From: JAAYZQ01 sp034428935
GTDB lineage: Bacteria > Chloroflexota > Anaerolineae > JAAYZQ01
NCBI GenBank assembly: GCA_034428935.1
Contig: DAOUHB010000207.1
Span: 62,001-126,000, forward strand
Length of the DNA: 64,000 bases
Direction: 5' to 3'
Below the pieces are notes generated by a model. The model had not been told where the DNA came from and searched no databases. It worked only from the letters and a program-made list of their open reading frames with translations. Position numbers and translations under genes: made by a program. Positions 1-8,924 of the stretch are shown one piece after another; position 1 is the stretch's first letter, and each line of letters begins with the position of its first letter.

Positions 1-25
1 GGAATTGGAGCGCCTGTTGGGCTAG
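1..25 (+). CDS. possible 3' end of an upstream gene
   Basis: The second reading frame is open from the window edge and reads ELERLLG before TAG at 23-25. A Leu/Glu/Arg-rich tail just upstream of plsX would suit the end of a preceding same-strand gene. Only seven codons are visible, so neither identity nor reality can be confirmed. Confidence 0.25.
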
Positions 26-188
26 AACCTGGGGCGCATGGGCGCCAAGTACCTCGCGTGCCTGGCACCTGAGGCCGAAAACGAGACTGTACGCCAAGAC
101 CAAAGATCGGACGAGGACGGGACCGTTTCTTTTGGCCGCGTCCCGTGTTGTTTAATTGGCAAGGCTGTGGGCGGAGTAAGGAGGCAAG

Positions 189-1193
189 ATGAAGATCGCA
201 GTGGATGCCATGGGCGGCGACCACGCCCCGGGTGTCGTCGTGGACGGCGCGGTGCAAGCCGCCAGGGACCTGGGCCTGGAGCTGATCCTGGTCGGCCGGC
301 GGCACGTCATCGAGGCGGAGCTATCCGCATACGACACGGCGGGGCTGTCGCTCCAGATCCATCACGCCGAGAAGACGGTGGCCATGGACGAGCACAACCC
401 GGCAGCCGCTATCAAGGCGAGCAAGGATTCATCCATGGTGCTGGGGATGGAGACGGTCAGGCGTGGGGAGGCTGAAGCCTTTGTCACGGCCGGCCATTCG
501 GGCGCCGCGCTGGCGGCGGCGCTCTTCCGGCTGGGTCGCATTCGCGGCATCAAGCGGCCGGCGCTGTCGACCGTTTTTCCCAGCCAGACCCCCCAGGGCC
601 ACTGCTTTCTCCTGGACATCGGGGCCAATGCCGACTGCAAGCCGGAGTACCTGCTCCAGTTTGCGGTGATGGGCGCCATCTATTCCGAAAGAGTGCTCGG
701 CGTGGCCAGGCCCCGTGTGGCCATCGTCTCCAACGGCGAAGAAGAGGGCAAGGGCAACCAGCTCGTCCAAGACACCGTGCCGCTGCTGAAGGCCAGCGGC
801 CTCAACTTTGTGGGCAACGCCGAGGGCAAGGACATTCCGTGGGGCATTGCCGACGTCATTGTCACAGACGGCTTCACGGGAAACGTCATCATCAAGCTGT
901 CGGAAGGGGTGTCCAGGCTCTTGATGGACATCCTGAAGACCGAGCTGACGAGCCGCAGCATGTCCAAGGTCGGTGCCCTGTTGGCCAAGCCCGCCTTTGA
1001 CGCCGTTCGCGGCCGGCTGGACTACAGGGAGTACGGCGGGGCCCCGCTCCTGGGCATCGACGGGGTGGTCATCGTCGGCCACGGCCGCTCCGACGCCCTG
1101 GCCATTCGCAACGCCATCCGCGTAGCCGCCCAGACGGTGGAGAACGGCGTGCTGGACGCCATCAAGCAGGGGCTGGTCGAACAAGAGGTATGA
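189..1193 (+). CDS. plsX: phosphate acyltransferase PlsX
   Basis: PlsX converts acyl-ACP and phosphate to acyl-phosphate, the donor PlsY uses to acylate glycerol-3-phosphate, so it opens phospholipid synthesis at the inner membrane face. The 334-residue product has the usual family length. It opens with the signature MKIAVDAMGGDHAPG and keeps the family blocks SGNxGAA-like GHSGAALAAALFRLGRI, LDIGANADCKPEYL, SNGEEEGKGN and VTDGFTGNVIIKLSEG. The ATG follows a good ribosome site (AAGGAGG, about 5 nt away). A beta-ketoacyl synthase gene starts 40 bp downstream on the same strand, the common plsX-fab arrangement. No other family fits. Confidence 0.97.
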   Translation: MKIAVDAMGGDHAPGVVVDGAVQAARDLGLELILVGRRHVIEAELSAYDTAGLSLQIHHAEKTVAMDEHNPAAAIKASKDSSMVLGMETVRRGEAEAFVTAGHSGAALAAALFRLGRIRGIKRPALSTVFPSQTPQGHCFLLDIGANADCKPEYLLQFAVMGAIYSERVLGVARPRVAIVSNGEEEGKGNQLVQDTVPLLKASGLNFVGNAEGKDIPWGIADVIVTDGFTGNVIIKLSEGVSRLLMDILKTELTSRSMSKVGALLAKPAFDAVRGRLDYREYGGAPLLGIDGVVIVGHGRSDALAIRNAIRVAAQTVENGVLDAIKQGLVEQEV

Positions 1194-1233
1194 GCCGGGG
1201 CTCAAAGCCTGGTTCCAACAATAGAGGAGCACT

Positions 1234-2499
1234 ATGAAGCAAAGGGACATTGCAGAACGAGTTGTCATCACGGGGATGGGGGCCGTAACGCCCCTGGGAT
1301 TGAGCGTCCAGGAATCGTGGGAAGGGATGGTGGCCGGCCGCTCGGGCATCTCTACCATCACCCTTTTTGATGCCAGCGACCTCCCTATCCGTATCGCGGG
1401 CGAGCTAAAGGGGTTCGACGTCACCGAGTACCTCGACATCAAGGAGGCCCGGCGCATGGCCCGCAGCTCGCACCTGGCCCTGGCCGCCGGCATCCAGGCC
1501 ATGGCCGACGCCGGCCTGGGCGACCAGGTGCCCAATCCGGAGCGCGCCGGCGTGGTCATGGGCACCGGCATCGGCGGGTTCGACGCCGGGCTCGAGGGCT
1601 GGGACACGTACAAGGCCAAGGGCTTGCGGCGGGTGAACCCCTTCACGGCCATGGCCCTGTTGTGCAACATGCCGGCCCACCACCTGAGCCTGCGTTACCA
1701 ATGCCAGGCCTACAACTCGACGGTGGTCACGGCCTGCGCCTCGGGCACGCAGGCCATCGGCGAGGCGACGGAGGCCATTCGCCGCGGCGCCGCCGACCTG
1801 ATGCTCGCCGGCGGCGTGGAGGGCATGATCCATCCCGTGCTGGTGGGCGCCTTTATTGTCATGCGCGTGCTGGCCGCCGACAACGACTCCCCGGAAAAGG
1901 CCATCAAGCCCTTTGACGCCCGCCGCGATGGCTTCGTCTGCTCCGAGGGCTCGGCCGTCATGGTCCTGGAGCGCCTCGACCACGCCCTGGAGCGAGGGGC
2001 GCGCATCTATGCCGAGGTGCTGGGCTACGCAGCCAACACCGATGCCTACCACGTGGCCATCCCCGACCCGGAGGGCGCCGGCGCCGTCCGCTGCATGCGC
2101 TGGGCCCTGGAGGACGCCGGGGTGGAGCCGGCCGAGATCGACTATATCAACGCCCACGGTCCCGGGACAGAGGTGGGCGATCCGGCCGAGACCAGGGCCA
2201 TCAAGACCCTGTTCGGGGAGCACGCCTATCGGGTGCCCATCAGCTCCACCAAATCCATGGTGGGACATGCCCTGGGAGGGGCCGGCGCCATCGAGGGCAT
2301 GGCCTGTGTCAAGACCATCGAGACGGGCATCATTCACCCCACCATCAACTACGAGGTCCCCGACCCCGAATGTGACCTGGACTATGTGCCCAACGTGGCG
2401 CGCAAGGCCGGCGTTCGCACCACCCTGTCCAACTCTTTCGGGCTCGGTGGGCAGAACGCCTGCCTGGTACTGAGCAAGATCCAGGAGCAGGCGGCCTGA
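1234..2499 (+). CDS. fabF: beta-ketoacyl-ACP synthase II, copy 1
   Basis: This cytosolic condensing enzyme elongates acyl-ACP with malonyl-ACP in type II fatty acid synthesis. The 421-residue product starts with the KAS signature VVITGMGAVTPLG. It has the nucleophile Cys168 in VTACASGTQAIGEA, His308 in INAHGPGT, Lys340 and His345 in KSMVGHALGG, and ends with NSFGLGGQNA. The Cys-His-His triad and Lys are intact. The usual NAHGTST block reads NAHGPGT, an uncommon variant. An ATG with AGAGGAG about 6 nt upstream sets the start. The gene directly downstream is a near copy, so this is half of a tandem duplication. PlsX upstream supports a role in membrane lipid synthesis. Confidence 0.95.
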   Translation: MKQRDIAERVVITGMGAVTPLGLSVQESWEGMVAGRSGISTITLFDASDLPIRIAGELKGFDVTEYLDIKEARRMARSSHLALAAGIQAMADAGLGDQVPNPERAGVVMGTGIGGFDAGLEGWDTYKAKGLRRVNPFTAMALLCNMPAHHLSLRYQCQAYNSTVVTACASGTQAIGEATEAIRRGAADLMLAGGVEGMIHPVLVGAFIVMRVLAADNDSPEKAIKPFDARRDGFVCSEGSAVMVLERLDHALERGARIYAEVLGYAANTDAYHVAIPDPEGAGAVRCMRWALEDAGVEPAEIDYINAHGPGTEVGDPAETRAIKTLFGEHAYRVPISSTKSMVGHALGGAGAIEGMACVKTIETGIIHPTINYEVPDPECDLDYVPNVARKAGVRTTLSNSFGLGGQNACLVLSKIQEQAA

Positions 2500-2551
2500 A
2501 GCGGCCGGACCTGGCGTCCGGCCAGGGGCCCGGAGGGAGGGTGAAGCTGGC

Positions 2552-3808
2552 GTGCGACTGAAAAGTGTCCGAAGGCGAGTCGTCATCACGGGCATGGGGG
2601 CGTTGACCTCCCTGGGGCTGAGCGTCCAGGAATCGTGGGAAGGGATGGTGGCCGGCCGCTCGGGGATCGCGCCCATCACCCAGTTCGACGCCAGCGATCT
2701 GCCCGTCCGCATCGCGGGCGAGGTCAAGGGGTTCGACGTCACCCAATACATGGACGCCAGGGAGGCCCGGCGCATGGCCCGCTGCGCCCACCTGGCCCTG
2801 GCCGCCGGCATCCAGGCCATGGCCGACGCCGGCCTGGGCGACCAGGTGCCCAATCCGGAGCGCGCCGGCGTGGTCATGGGCACGGCCAACGGGGGTTTTG
2901 ACGCCGGGGTAGAGACCTGGGAGACCCTGAAGAACAAGGGCTACAAGCGCATCAACCCCTTTACCTTTGTGGCGATCTTGCCCAACATGCCGGCCCACCA
3001 CCTCAGCGCCCGTTTTCGCTGCCTGGCTTATAACTCGACGGTGGTCACGGCCTGCGCCTCGGGCACGCAGGGCATCGGCGAGGCGACGGAGGCCATTCGA
3101 CGCGGCGCCGCCGACCTGATGCTCGCCGGCGGCGTGGAGGGCCTCATCCATCCCGCCACCATTGCCGGTCTCGCCACGATGCGGGTCCTGACCACCGGCA
3201 ACGATTCCCCCGAAACGGCCATGAAGCCCTTTGACGCCCGCCGCGATGGGTTCGCCTTTTCCGAGGGCTCGGCCGTCATGGTCCTGGAGCGCCTCGACCA
3301 CGCCCTGGAGCGAGGGGCGCGCATCTATGCCGAGGTGCTGGGCTACGCAGCCAACACCGATGCCCACCACGCGGCCATCCCCGACCCGGAGGGCGCCGGC
3401 GCCGTCCGCTGCATGCGCTGGGCCCTGGAGGACGCCGGGGTGGAGCCGGCCGAGATCGACTATATCAACGCCCACGGTCCCGGGACAGAGGTGGGCGACG
3501 CGACGGAAACCAAGGCCATCAAGATCCTATTTGGGGAGCACGCCTATCGGGTGCCCATCAGCTCCACCAAATCCATGGCCGGGCACGCATCGGGGGGAAC
3601 TGGCGCCATCGAAGCCATGGCCTGTGTCAAGACCATCGAGACGGGCATCATTCACCCCACCATCAATTACGAGGTCCCCGACCCCGAATGTGACCTGGAC
3701 TATGTGCCCAACGTGGCACGCAAGGCCGGCGTTCACACCACCCTGTCCAACTCTTTCGGGCTCGGTGGGCAGAACGCCTGTCTCGTACTGAGGTGTTACC
3801 AGGAATAA
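2552..3808 (+). CDS. fabF: beta-ketoacyl-ACP synthase II, copy 2
   Basis: This second 418-residue KAS II shares collinear numbering with its upstream neighbour: Cys168 in VTACASG, His308 in INAHGPGT, Lys340 and His345 in KSMAGHASGG. All catalytic residues are present, so it is a condensing enzyme rather than a chain-length-factor subunit, which would lack the cysteine. Long DNA tracts (for example 3262-3500 versus 1960-2198) are almost identical to copy 1. Other tracts (around 2890-3010 and 3160-3210) differ strongly, a mosaic typical of gene conversion. The start is GTG at 2552, preceded by GGAGGGAGG at 2532-2540. It shares the unusual HGPGT motif. Paralogues may differ in acyl chain preference, which is inference. 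Confidence 0.93.
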   Translation: MRLKSVRRRVVITGMGALTSLGLSVQESWEGMVAGRSGIAPITQFDASDLPVRIAGEVKGFDVTQYMDAREARRMARCAHLALAAGIQAMADAGLGDQVPNPERAGVVMGTANGGFDAGVETWETLKNKGYKRINPFTFVAILPNMPAHHLSARFRCLAYNSTVVTACASGTQGIGEATEAIRRGAADLMLAGGVEGLIHPATIAGLATMRVLTTGNDSPETAMKPFDARRDGFAFSEGSAVMVLERLDHALERGARIYAEVLGYAANTDAHHAAIPDPEGAGAVRCMRWALEDAGVEPAEIDYINAHGPGTEVGDATETKAIKILFGEHAYRVPISSTKSMAGHASGGTGAIEAMACVKTIETGIIHPTINYEVPDPECDLDYVPNVARKAGVHTTLSNSFGLGGQNACLVLRCYQE

Positions 3809-3811
3809 ATC

Positions 3812-4516
3812 ATGCAAATTATCACGAATGAAAGAAAAGTGGCCCGCGGAGAACGCGTGGGCAAGATCGCAACCCTCGTCGGCCTGGGCTTTCTCACCGC
3901 GGGGCTGATCATCTCGTTGACCGTCCGCGAGATGCCCATGGTCTGGATATCGTTTGCCTGTCTGCTGGTGGGGCTGGTGGCTTCCAGCATCGGCACGATG
4001 AACATGAACCGCTGGATCAAGCAGCCGCGGGCCGACGTGGCCCTGGCCCAGGGGCTGAAGGGGTTTGACGACAAGTATCGCCTCTACAATTATTGGCTTC
4101 CCGCCCCCCACATCCTCCTTGGGCCCACGGGGCTCTACGTCCTCACCGCCCTGGGGCAGGACGGCGCCATCAGCTACGACGGCAACAGGTTCCAGCGCAA
4201 GTTCAGCGCGGCACGCCTCGTGCGCTTTATGGCCGAAGAGGGCTTGGGCCGGCCCTTCCAGGAAGGTGACAGCCAGGTGGCGAGCCTGCAAGAGTTCATC
4301 GAGAAGAACGGCATCGCCGAGGACGTCGATATCCAGAACGTCCTCGTGTTCTACAGCCCGCGCGCCGACCTGCAGATCGCCGACGCACCGCGGCCCGTGG
4401 TCAGCACCAAGGGCCTCAAGAAGGCGCTGCGCCGCCAGTCGGGCGAGCGGCTGCCGGCCAGCCTGTACGAGAAGCTGCAAACCCTCTTTGACACGGCTGT
4501 GCAGCAGCTGAGCTAA
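3812..4516 (+). CDS. membrane protein with NERD-like domain
   Basis: The 234-residue product has two predicted membrane helices (about residues 19-37 and 44-62) followed by a cytosolic part. That part contains LPAPHILLGPTGLYVL, resembling the core of NERD (nuclease-related) domains, where a conserved GPxGxxV strand carries the fold. The catalytic residues of a nuclease are not clearly recognisable, so activity is uncertain. The gene starts 3 nt after the second fabF stop and is probably co-transcribed. It ends 18 bp before the convergent cydC stop. The domain call rests on motif resemblance; the membrane segments are clear. Confidence 0.6.
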   Translation: MQIITNERKVARGERVGKIATLVGLGFLTAGLIISLTVREMPMVWISFACLLVGLVASSIGTMNMNRWIKQPRADVALAQGLKGFDDKYRLYNYWLPAPHILLGPTGLYVLTALGQDGAISYDGNRFQRKFSAARLVRFMAEEGLGRPFQEGDSQVASLQEFIEKNGIAEDVDIQNVLVFYSPRADLQIADAPRPVVSTKGLKKALRRQSGERLPASLYEKLQTLFDTAVQQLS

Positions 4517-4534
4517 CCGGCAGCCCTACCGGGA

Positions 4535-6310
4535 TCACCCTATCTCGCTGTTCTGCAGCCGCCACATGCGCAGATAGGGACCGTCGGCCTGCAGCAGGTT
4601 GGCGTGGGTCCCGCGCTGGACGACGCGCCCGCCGTCCAGCACCAGGATCTCGCGGGCGGCTTCCAGGCCGGCCAGGCGGTGGGTGACCAGGAGGGTGGTG
4701 CGGCCGGCGGCCAGGGCGCGGATGCTGGCCAGCACCTCCTGCTCGGCCAGGGCGTCCAGGTTGGCGGTGGGCTCGTCCAGGAGGAGGAGAGGGGCGTCCT
4801 TGAGGATTGCCCGGGCGATGGCCAGGCGCTGGCGCTGACCGGCGCTGAGGCGGAGCCCTTGCTCGCCGATCCACGTATCGTAGCCCTCAGGCAGCGCCGC
4901 GACCTCGTCGTGGATGCGCGCCTGGCGGGCGGCCTCGACCATCTCGGCCTCGGAGGCGCCGGGCCGCGCCAGGAGCAAGTTCTCGCGAACCGTGGTGTTG
5001 AACAGGTGCGCCTCCTGGGCCACGACGGCCACCAGGCGATGCACGTCCTCCTGGGCCAGCTCCCGCAGCTCTCGCTCTCCGATCCAGATCTTGCCCCGGC
5101 GATATTCCCAGAAACGTAGCAGCAGGCGGACGAGGGTCGACTTGCCCGCACCGCTCGGCCCGACGACGGCCACCAGGCCGCCCTGTGGCACCGAGAAGCT
5201 GATGCCCGCCAGGACCTCGGGGGCGCCGGGCGCGGCCGGATCGTAGGCAAAGTGCAGATCCTCCACCCGCAGGCCGGCCTCCACGGGCGGCGCCGCCGGG
5301 CGCGGCGGATCGGTCACTTCCGGCTCGGCGTCCACGATCTCGAACAGCCGCCGCGCGGCCTCGGCGTTGGCCTCCATCGCCTGGAAGGCGGCCGGCAGGG
5401 GAAGAAGGGCCTCGAACCCGGCTATGACGGCCAGGGCCACCACCGCCAGGTTGACCCCGTCCAGGCGCCCGGCCGTGACGAGGGGGATGGCGACCACCAC
5501 CACGGCCACCGTGGCGGCATTGACCAGCAGGCCCGAGAGGGCGCGCTCCAGGCCCGTCACCCGGGCCATGCGCCCCTGGAGCTCGCCCAGCCGGCGGCCC
5601 AGGCGCTGCGTGCGGGCCAGGTGCTCCTGGCCCGCGCCCAGGGCCAGCAGGTCGGCCAGGCCCTGGGTGCCCTCCACCAGGATGGCGTTAAGCTCCGCGC
5701 GCGCCTGCACCATCCCTTTGCCCGTGGAGCGGGCCAGGGCGCGGGCCAGGAGGGGCAGGGCGATGCCGGCCAGGATCAGAAACCCCAGGAGGGCAAGGGC
5801 CAGGCGAGGATCCATGCTTCCCAGCAGCAGCAAGACCAGGATAGAGGATAGCAGAGCCACCGCCAGGGGCGCCAGGACCCGCAGATAAAAGTTCTCCAGC
5901 GTCTCGACGTCGGCCACGACGCGGCCCAGGAGATCGCCGCTGCGAAAGGCCCACAGGCGCGCAGGGGCCAGGGGCTCCAGGGCGGCATAGAACCAGACGC
6001 GCAGCCGGGCCAGGAGCCGGAAGGTCACGTCGTGGGACACGGTCCGCTCCAGGTAGCGGGCCACGCCGCGGGCGATGCCGAAAAAGCGCACGCCGACGAT
6101 GGCAACCTGCAGCTCGGCGATGGACGGCTGCAGGGCCGCGCGGGAGATGAGATAGGCCGAAGTGGCCATGAGGCCCAGGCCGCTGACCACGGTCAAGAAG
6201 CCGAGGAGCGCGGCCAGGGCCATGCGCCGCGCATAGGGCGCCGCCAGGGCCAGCAGGCGCCAGGCCGGCCCCCGTTCCCGGGCGGCCGCGGCGCGGTCCG
6301 GCGCGGTCAC
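4535..6310 (-). CDS. cydC: thiol reductant ABC exporter subunit CydC
   Basis: CydC is half of the heterodimeric CydDC exporter that moves glutathione and cysteine to the extracytoplasmic side and is needed for cytochrome bd assembly. The 591-residue product joins six membrane helices (residues about 25-310, with the CydC-type GLGLMATSAYLIS segment) to an ABC ATPase. Walker A is GPSGAGKST (Lys390), the signature is LSAGQRQR (488-495) and Walker B is LLLLDEPTANLD (Asp512, Glu513). Its ATG overlaps the cydD stop by 4 nt (6307-6310), so the two are translationally coupled. No cydAB genes lie in the window. The degenerate A in LSAGQ is tolerated in this family. Confidence 0.93.
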   Translation of the reverse strand: MTAPDRAAAARERGPAWRLLALAAPYARRMALAALLGFLTVVSGLGLMATSAYLISRAALQPSIAELQVAIVGVRFFGIARGVARYLERTVSHDVTFRLLARLRVWFYAALEPLAPARLWAFRSGDLLGRVVADVETLENFYLRVLAPLAVALLSSILVLLLLGSMDPRLALALLGFLILAGIALPLLARALARSTGKGMVQARAELNAILVEGTQGLADLLALGAGQEHLARTQRLGRRLGELQGRMARVTGLERALSGLLVNAATVAVVVVAIPLVTAGRLDGVNLAVVALAVIAGFEALLPLPAAFQAMEANAEAARRLFEIVDAEPEVTDPPRPAAPPVEAGLRVEDLHFAYDPAAPGAPEVLAGISFSVPQGGLVAVVGPSGAGKSTLVRLLLRFWEYRRGKIWIGERELRELAQEDVHRLVAVVAQEAHLFNTTVRENLLLARPGASEAEMVEAARQARIHDEVAALPEGYDTWIGEQGLRLSAGQRQRLAIARAILKDAPLLLLDEPTANLDALAEQEVLASIRALAAGRTTLLVTHRLAGLEAAREILVLDGGRVVQRGTHANLLQADGPYLRMWRLQNSEIG

Positions 6311-8055
6311 GCCGGCACCTCCGCCCGGTAGGCCGTCACCAGGCGCCGATAAAGCCCGCCCCGCGCCAACAGCTCGTCGTGGCTGCCCTCTTCGACAACG
6401 CGCCCGCCGTCCAGCACCAGGATGCGGTCGGCGCGGTAGATGGTGTGCAGCCGGTGGGCGATGATCAGCGCCGCGCGGCCCCGCAGCAGGCGCTCCAGCG
6501 CCTCCTGGATCGACTGCTCCACCTCGGGGTCCAGGTTGGCAGTGGCCTCGTCCAGGAGTAGCAGGGGCGCATCCTGCAAGAAGGCGCGGGCCAGGGCCAG
6601 GCGTTGTGCCTGCCCGCCGCTCAGGCGGGCGCCTCGCTCGCCCAGGAGCGTGTCGTAGCCCTGGGGCAGGCGCGACACGAACTCGTGGGCATGGGCCTGG
6701 CGCGCCGCCCAGATGACCTCGTCGGGCGTGGCGGTGGGACGGGCCAGCCGGATGTTATCGGCCACGGTCCCGTAAAAAAGGGCCGGTTTCTGCGACACCC
6801 AGGCGACCTGCCGCCGCCAGGCCACGGGGTCCAGGGCTGCCAGGGGCCGGCCTCCCGCCGTGATGGTGCCCCGGTCGGGCTCCAGGAAGCGCAGCAGGAG
6901 ATAGGCGACGGTGCTCTTGCCCGCCCCGCTGGGGCCCACCAGCGCCACCGTTTCGCCGGGCGCCACGGAGAGCGACAGGCCCTTCAGGGCCGGCCGCGCC
7001 CCCTCGTCGTAGGCCAGGTGCACGTCCTCGAAGACGAGGGGCAGGGGCGAGGCCGGCAGCGAGGCCGGGGGAACGGGCGCGGCCCGCCTCGCGGCCTGGG
7101 GCTCCACGTCCAGCACCTCCCAGATGCGGCGCGCGGCGGCGACGCCCTGCATGCCGGCGTGAAAGCGGACCCCCAGGAGCCGCAGGGGCAGGTAGAACTC
7201 GGGCGCCAGGACGAGGACAAAGAGCGCCTGCTCGAAGGCGATGTGCCCGCCCAGCAGCCGCAGGCCGACCTGCACGGCGACGACGGCCGTGCTCAGCGTG
7301 GCAACCATCTCCAGGGCCAGGGCCGAGAGAAAGGTGACGCGCAGCACCCCCATGGTCGTGCGACGGTAGCGCTCGCTGACGGCGGCGATGGACCGGAGCT
7401 GCTCCCGGCTGCGGCCCAGGGCCTTGAGGGTCGCCAGGCCCTGGAGCACGTCCAGAAAGTGAGCGCTCATGCGCCCCAGGGCGGTCCACTGCCGGCGGGT
7501 CAGTGCCTCGGCGGCGCGGCCGATGAGGACCATAAAGACGGGGATGAGGGGCGCGGTGAGGAGGAGGACGATCCCCGAGACCCAGTCCAGGGGAAAGACG
7601 ATGAGCAGCACGGACAGGGGCACCAGGGCCGCCAGGGCAAGCTGGGGCAGGTATTGGCGAAAGTAGGCATCCAGGGCCTCGACGCCCTCGACGAGGGTGG
7701 CCGCCAGCTCGCCGCTGCGCTCTCCCTGGACGTAGGCGGGACCCAGGGCCAGGAGGTGGGCCGCCAGGCGGCGGCGCAGGTCGTCCTTCACCCGGTCGGC
7801 CACGCGGTGAGCGGCCAGCTCGCTGCTCCAGGTCAGCCCGGCGCGCAGGCAGGCCACGGCCAGGAAGAGGAGCAGCCAGGTCCGCACCCCGGCCAGCGTC
7901 TGCCCCCCGAGAAAGACCTGGGCGATGGCCCGGCTCAGGAGCCAGGCCTGGACGACGATGGCGATGCCGCCCAGGGTGCCCAGGAGGACCGTCAGGGCCA
8001 GGGCCAGCCGCACGGCGGCCGCTTCGCCGAGGAGCCGCAGGTCGAGGAGCTTCAT
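6307..8055 (-). CDS. cydD: thiol reductant ABC exporter subunit CydD
   Basis: CydD is the partner half-transporter of CydC. The 582-residue protein has an ABC type-1 membrane domain (about residues 15-300, including VQAWLLSRAIAQVFLG) and an ATPase domain with GPSGAGKST (Lys380), the canonical signature LSGGQAQRLALARA and Walker B LLLLDEATANLD. The glutamate after the Walker B aspartate is kept in both halves, so both ATP sites could be active. The gene overlaps the upstream methyltransferase by 4 nt (8052-8055) and cydC downstream by 4 nt, forming a tight three-gene unit. A generic multidrug exporter is the alternative, but the CydD/CydC order and motifs favour this call. Confidence 0.92.
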   Translation of the reverse strand: MKLLDLRLLGEAAAVRLALALTVLLGTLGGIAIVVQAWLLSRAIAQVFLGGQTLAGVRTWLLLFLAVACLRAGLTWSSELAAHRVADRVKDDLRRRLAAHLLALGPAYVQGERSGELAATLVEGVEALDAYFRQYLPQLALAALVPLSVLLIVFPLDWVSGIVLLLTAPLIPVFMVLIGRAAEALTRRQWTALGRMSAHFLDVLQGLATLKALGRSREQLRSIAAVSERYRRTTMGVLRVTFLSALALEMVATLSTAVVAVQVGLRLLGGHIAFEQALFVLVLAPEFYLPLRLLGVRFHAGMQGVAAARRIWEVLDVEPQAARRAAPVPPASLPASPLPLVFEDVHLAYDEGARPALKGLSLSVAPGETVALVGPSGAGKSTVAYLLLRFLEPDRGTITAGGRPLAALDPVAWRRQVAWVSQKPALFYGTVADNIRLARPTATPDEVIWAARQAHAHEFVSRLPQGYDTLLGERGARLSGGQAQRLALARAFLQDAPLLLLDEATANLDPEVEQSIQEALERLLRGRAALIIAHRLHTIYRADRILVLDGGRVVEEGSHDELLARGGLYRRLVTAYRAEVPA

Positions 8056-8888
8056 GGCGCGCGGGAAGCCGGCTCCCCTCCCGGCGCGGGGCCGCCCAGC
8101 CGGCCGACCAGCATGTCCAGCATCAGATCCGTGGGAAAGGTCAGGGTCTGGCCGGAATCCTCGGCCACTGCCAGGGCCCTCTCGATCCGCTCCAGGCCGG
8201 CGGCATACGCCTCGTCGTCCAGGAGCGTGAGCTGCGAGGTGGCATCCTTGCCCAGGAAGGGATCGCGCAGCACGGCGCGGCCGACCTTGGCGTCATAGAT
8301 CGTTTCCACGGTTCGCCAGGACAGCCGCTCAAAGCCCGCGGCGATCATCCAGTCGGCCACGGTGCCCCACGAGGGAAAGCGGGCCAGGTCGGCCTCGTAG
8401 GTGCCGGGAAAATAGTCGTACACGTACCAGCCCGCCCGCGCCCGCCGGGGATCCATGCCGGCCACGGCCAGGGCGCCCCCGGCGCGTAACAGGCGCCGGG
8501 CCTCGGCCACGAAGCCGTGCCGGTCGTCAAAGTGATGGATGGCGTTGACGCAGTACACCAGGTCAAAGGTGCCGTCGGAAAAAGGCAGCCGCCCGGCACG
8601 GCCGCGGACGAGGTCCAGGGTTACGGGGCGCTGCCGGGCCTGCTGGAGCATCCCTGCCGACAGGTCCAGGCCGCAGAGGCGGTGGTCGCCCTCCAGGCTC
8701 GCCAGCCAGTGCCCGGTGCCGCAGCCCACCTCCAGGATGAAAAGAGTTTCCCGATCCCGGGCCGGCTCGCCGGCCAGTTCCCGGGCCAGGGAGTGGAGGG
8801 CAACTGCCACCCCGCGGGTAGCGCTGGCGGCGAAACGCCGGTTGTAGCCGGGTGCGATGCGATCGTAGTCGACGCGCGGTTCAGCCAT
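8052..8888 (-). CDS. class I SAM-dependent methyltransferase
   Basis: The 278-residue product has the Rossmann-like methyltransferase fold. Motif I ILEVGCGTGHW lies near residues 50-60, an acidic ribose-binding residue is in LCGLDLSAGM, the motif II/III region is FDLVYCVNAIHHF, and motif IV is LLRAGGALAVAGMDP. The layout is that of the ubiE/Methyltransf_11 group acting on small molecules. The substrate cannot be read from the sequence. The 4-nt overlap with cydD means it is co-translated with the thiol exporter, which hints at thiol or quinone chemistry; that is inference. Confidence 0.85.
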   Translation of the reverse strand: MAEPRVDYDRIAPGYNRRFAASATRGVAVALHSLARELAGEPARDRETLFILEVGCGTGHWLASLEGDHRLCGLDLSAGMLQQARQRPVTLDLVRGRAGRLPFSDGTFDLVYCVNAIHHFDDRHGFVAEARRLLRAGGALAVAGMDPRRARAGWYVYDYFPGTYEADLARFPSWGTVADWMIAAGFERLSWRTVETIYDAKVGRAVLRDPFLGKDATSQLTLLDDEAYAAGLERIERALAVAEDSGQTLTFPTDLMLDMLVGRLGGPAPGGEPASRAP

Positions 8889-8924
8889 GGTGCCCGGTCC
8901 CCTGTCCGCCGCCCGAGGCGCGGC

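Noticed and set aside
2552..3808. Second KAS as a chain-length factor subunit
   Set aside because: The active-site cysteine and both histidines are retained, unlike in chain-length factors.
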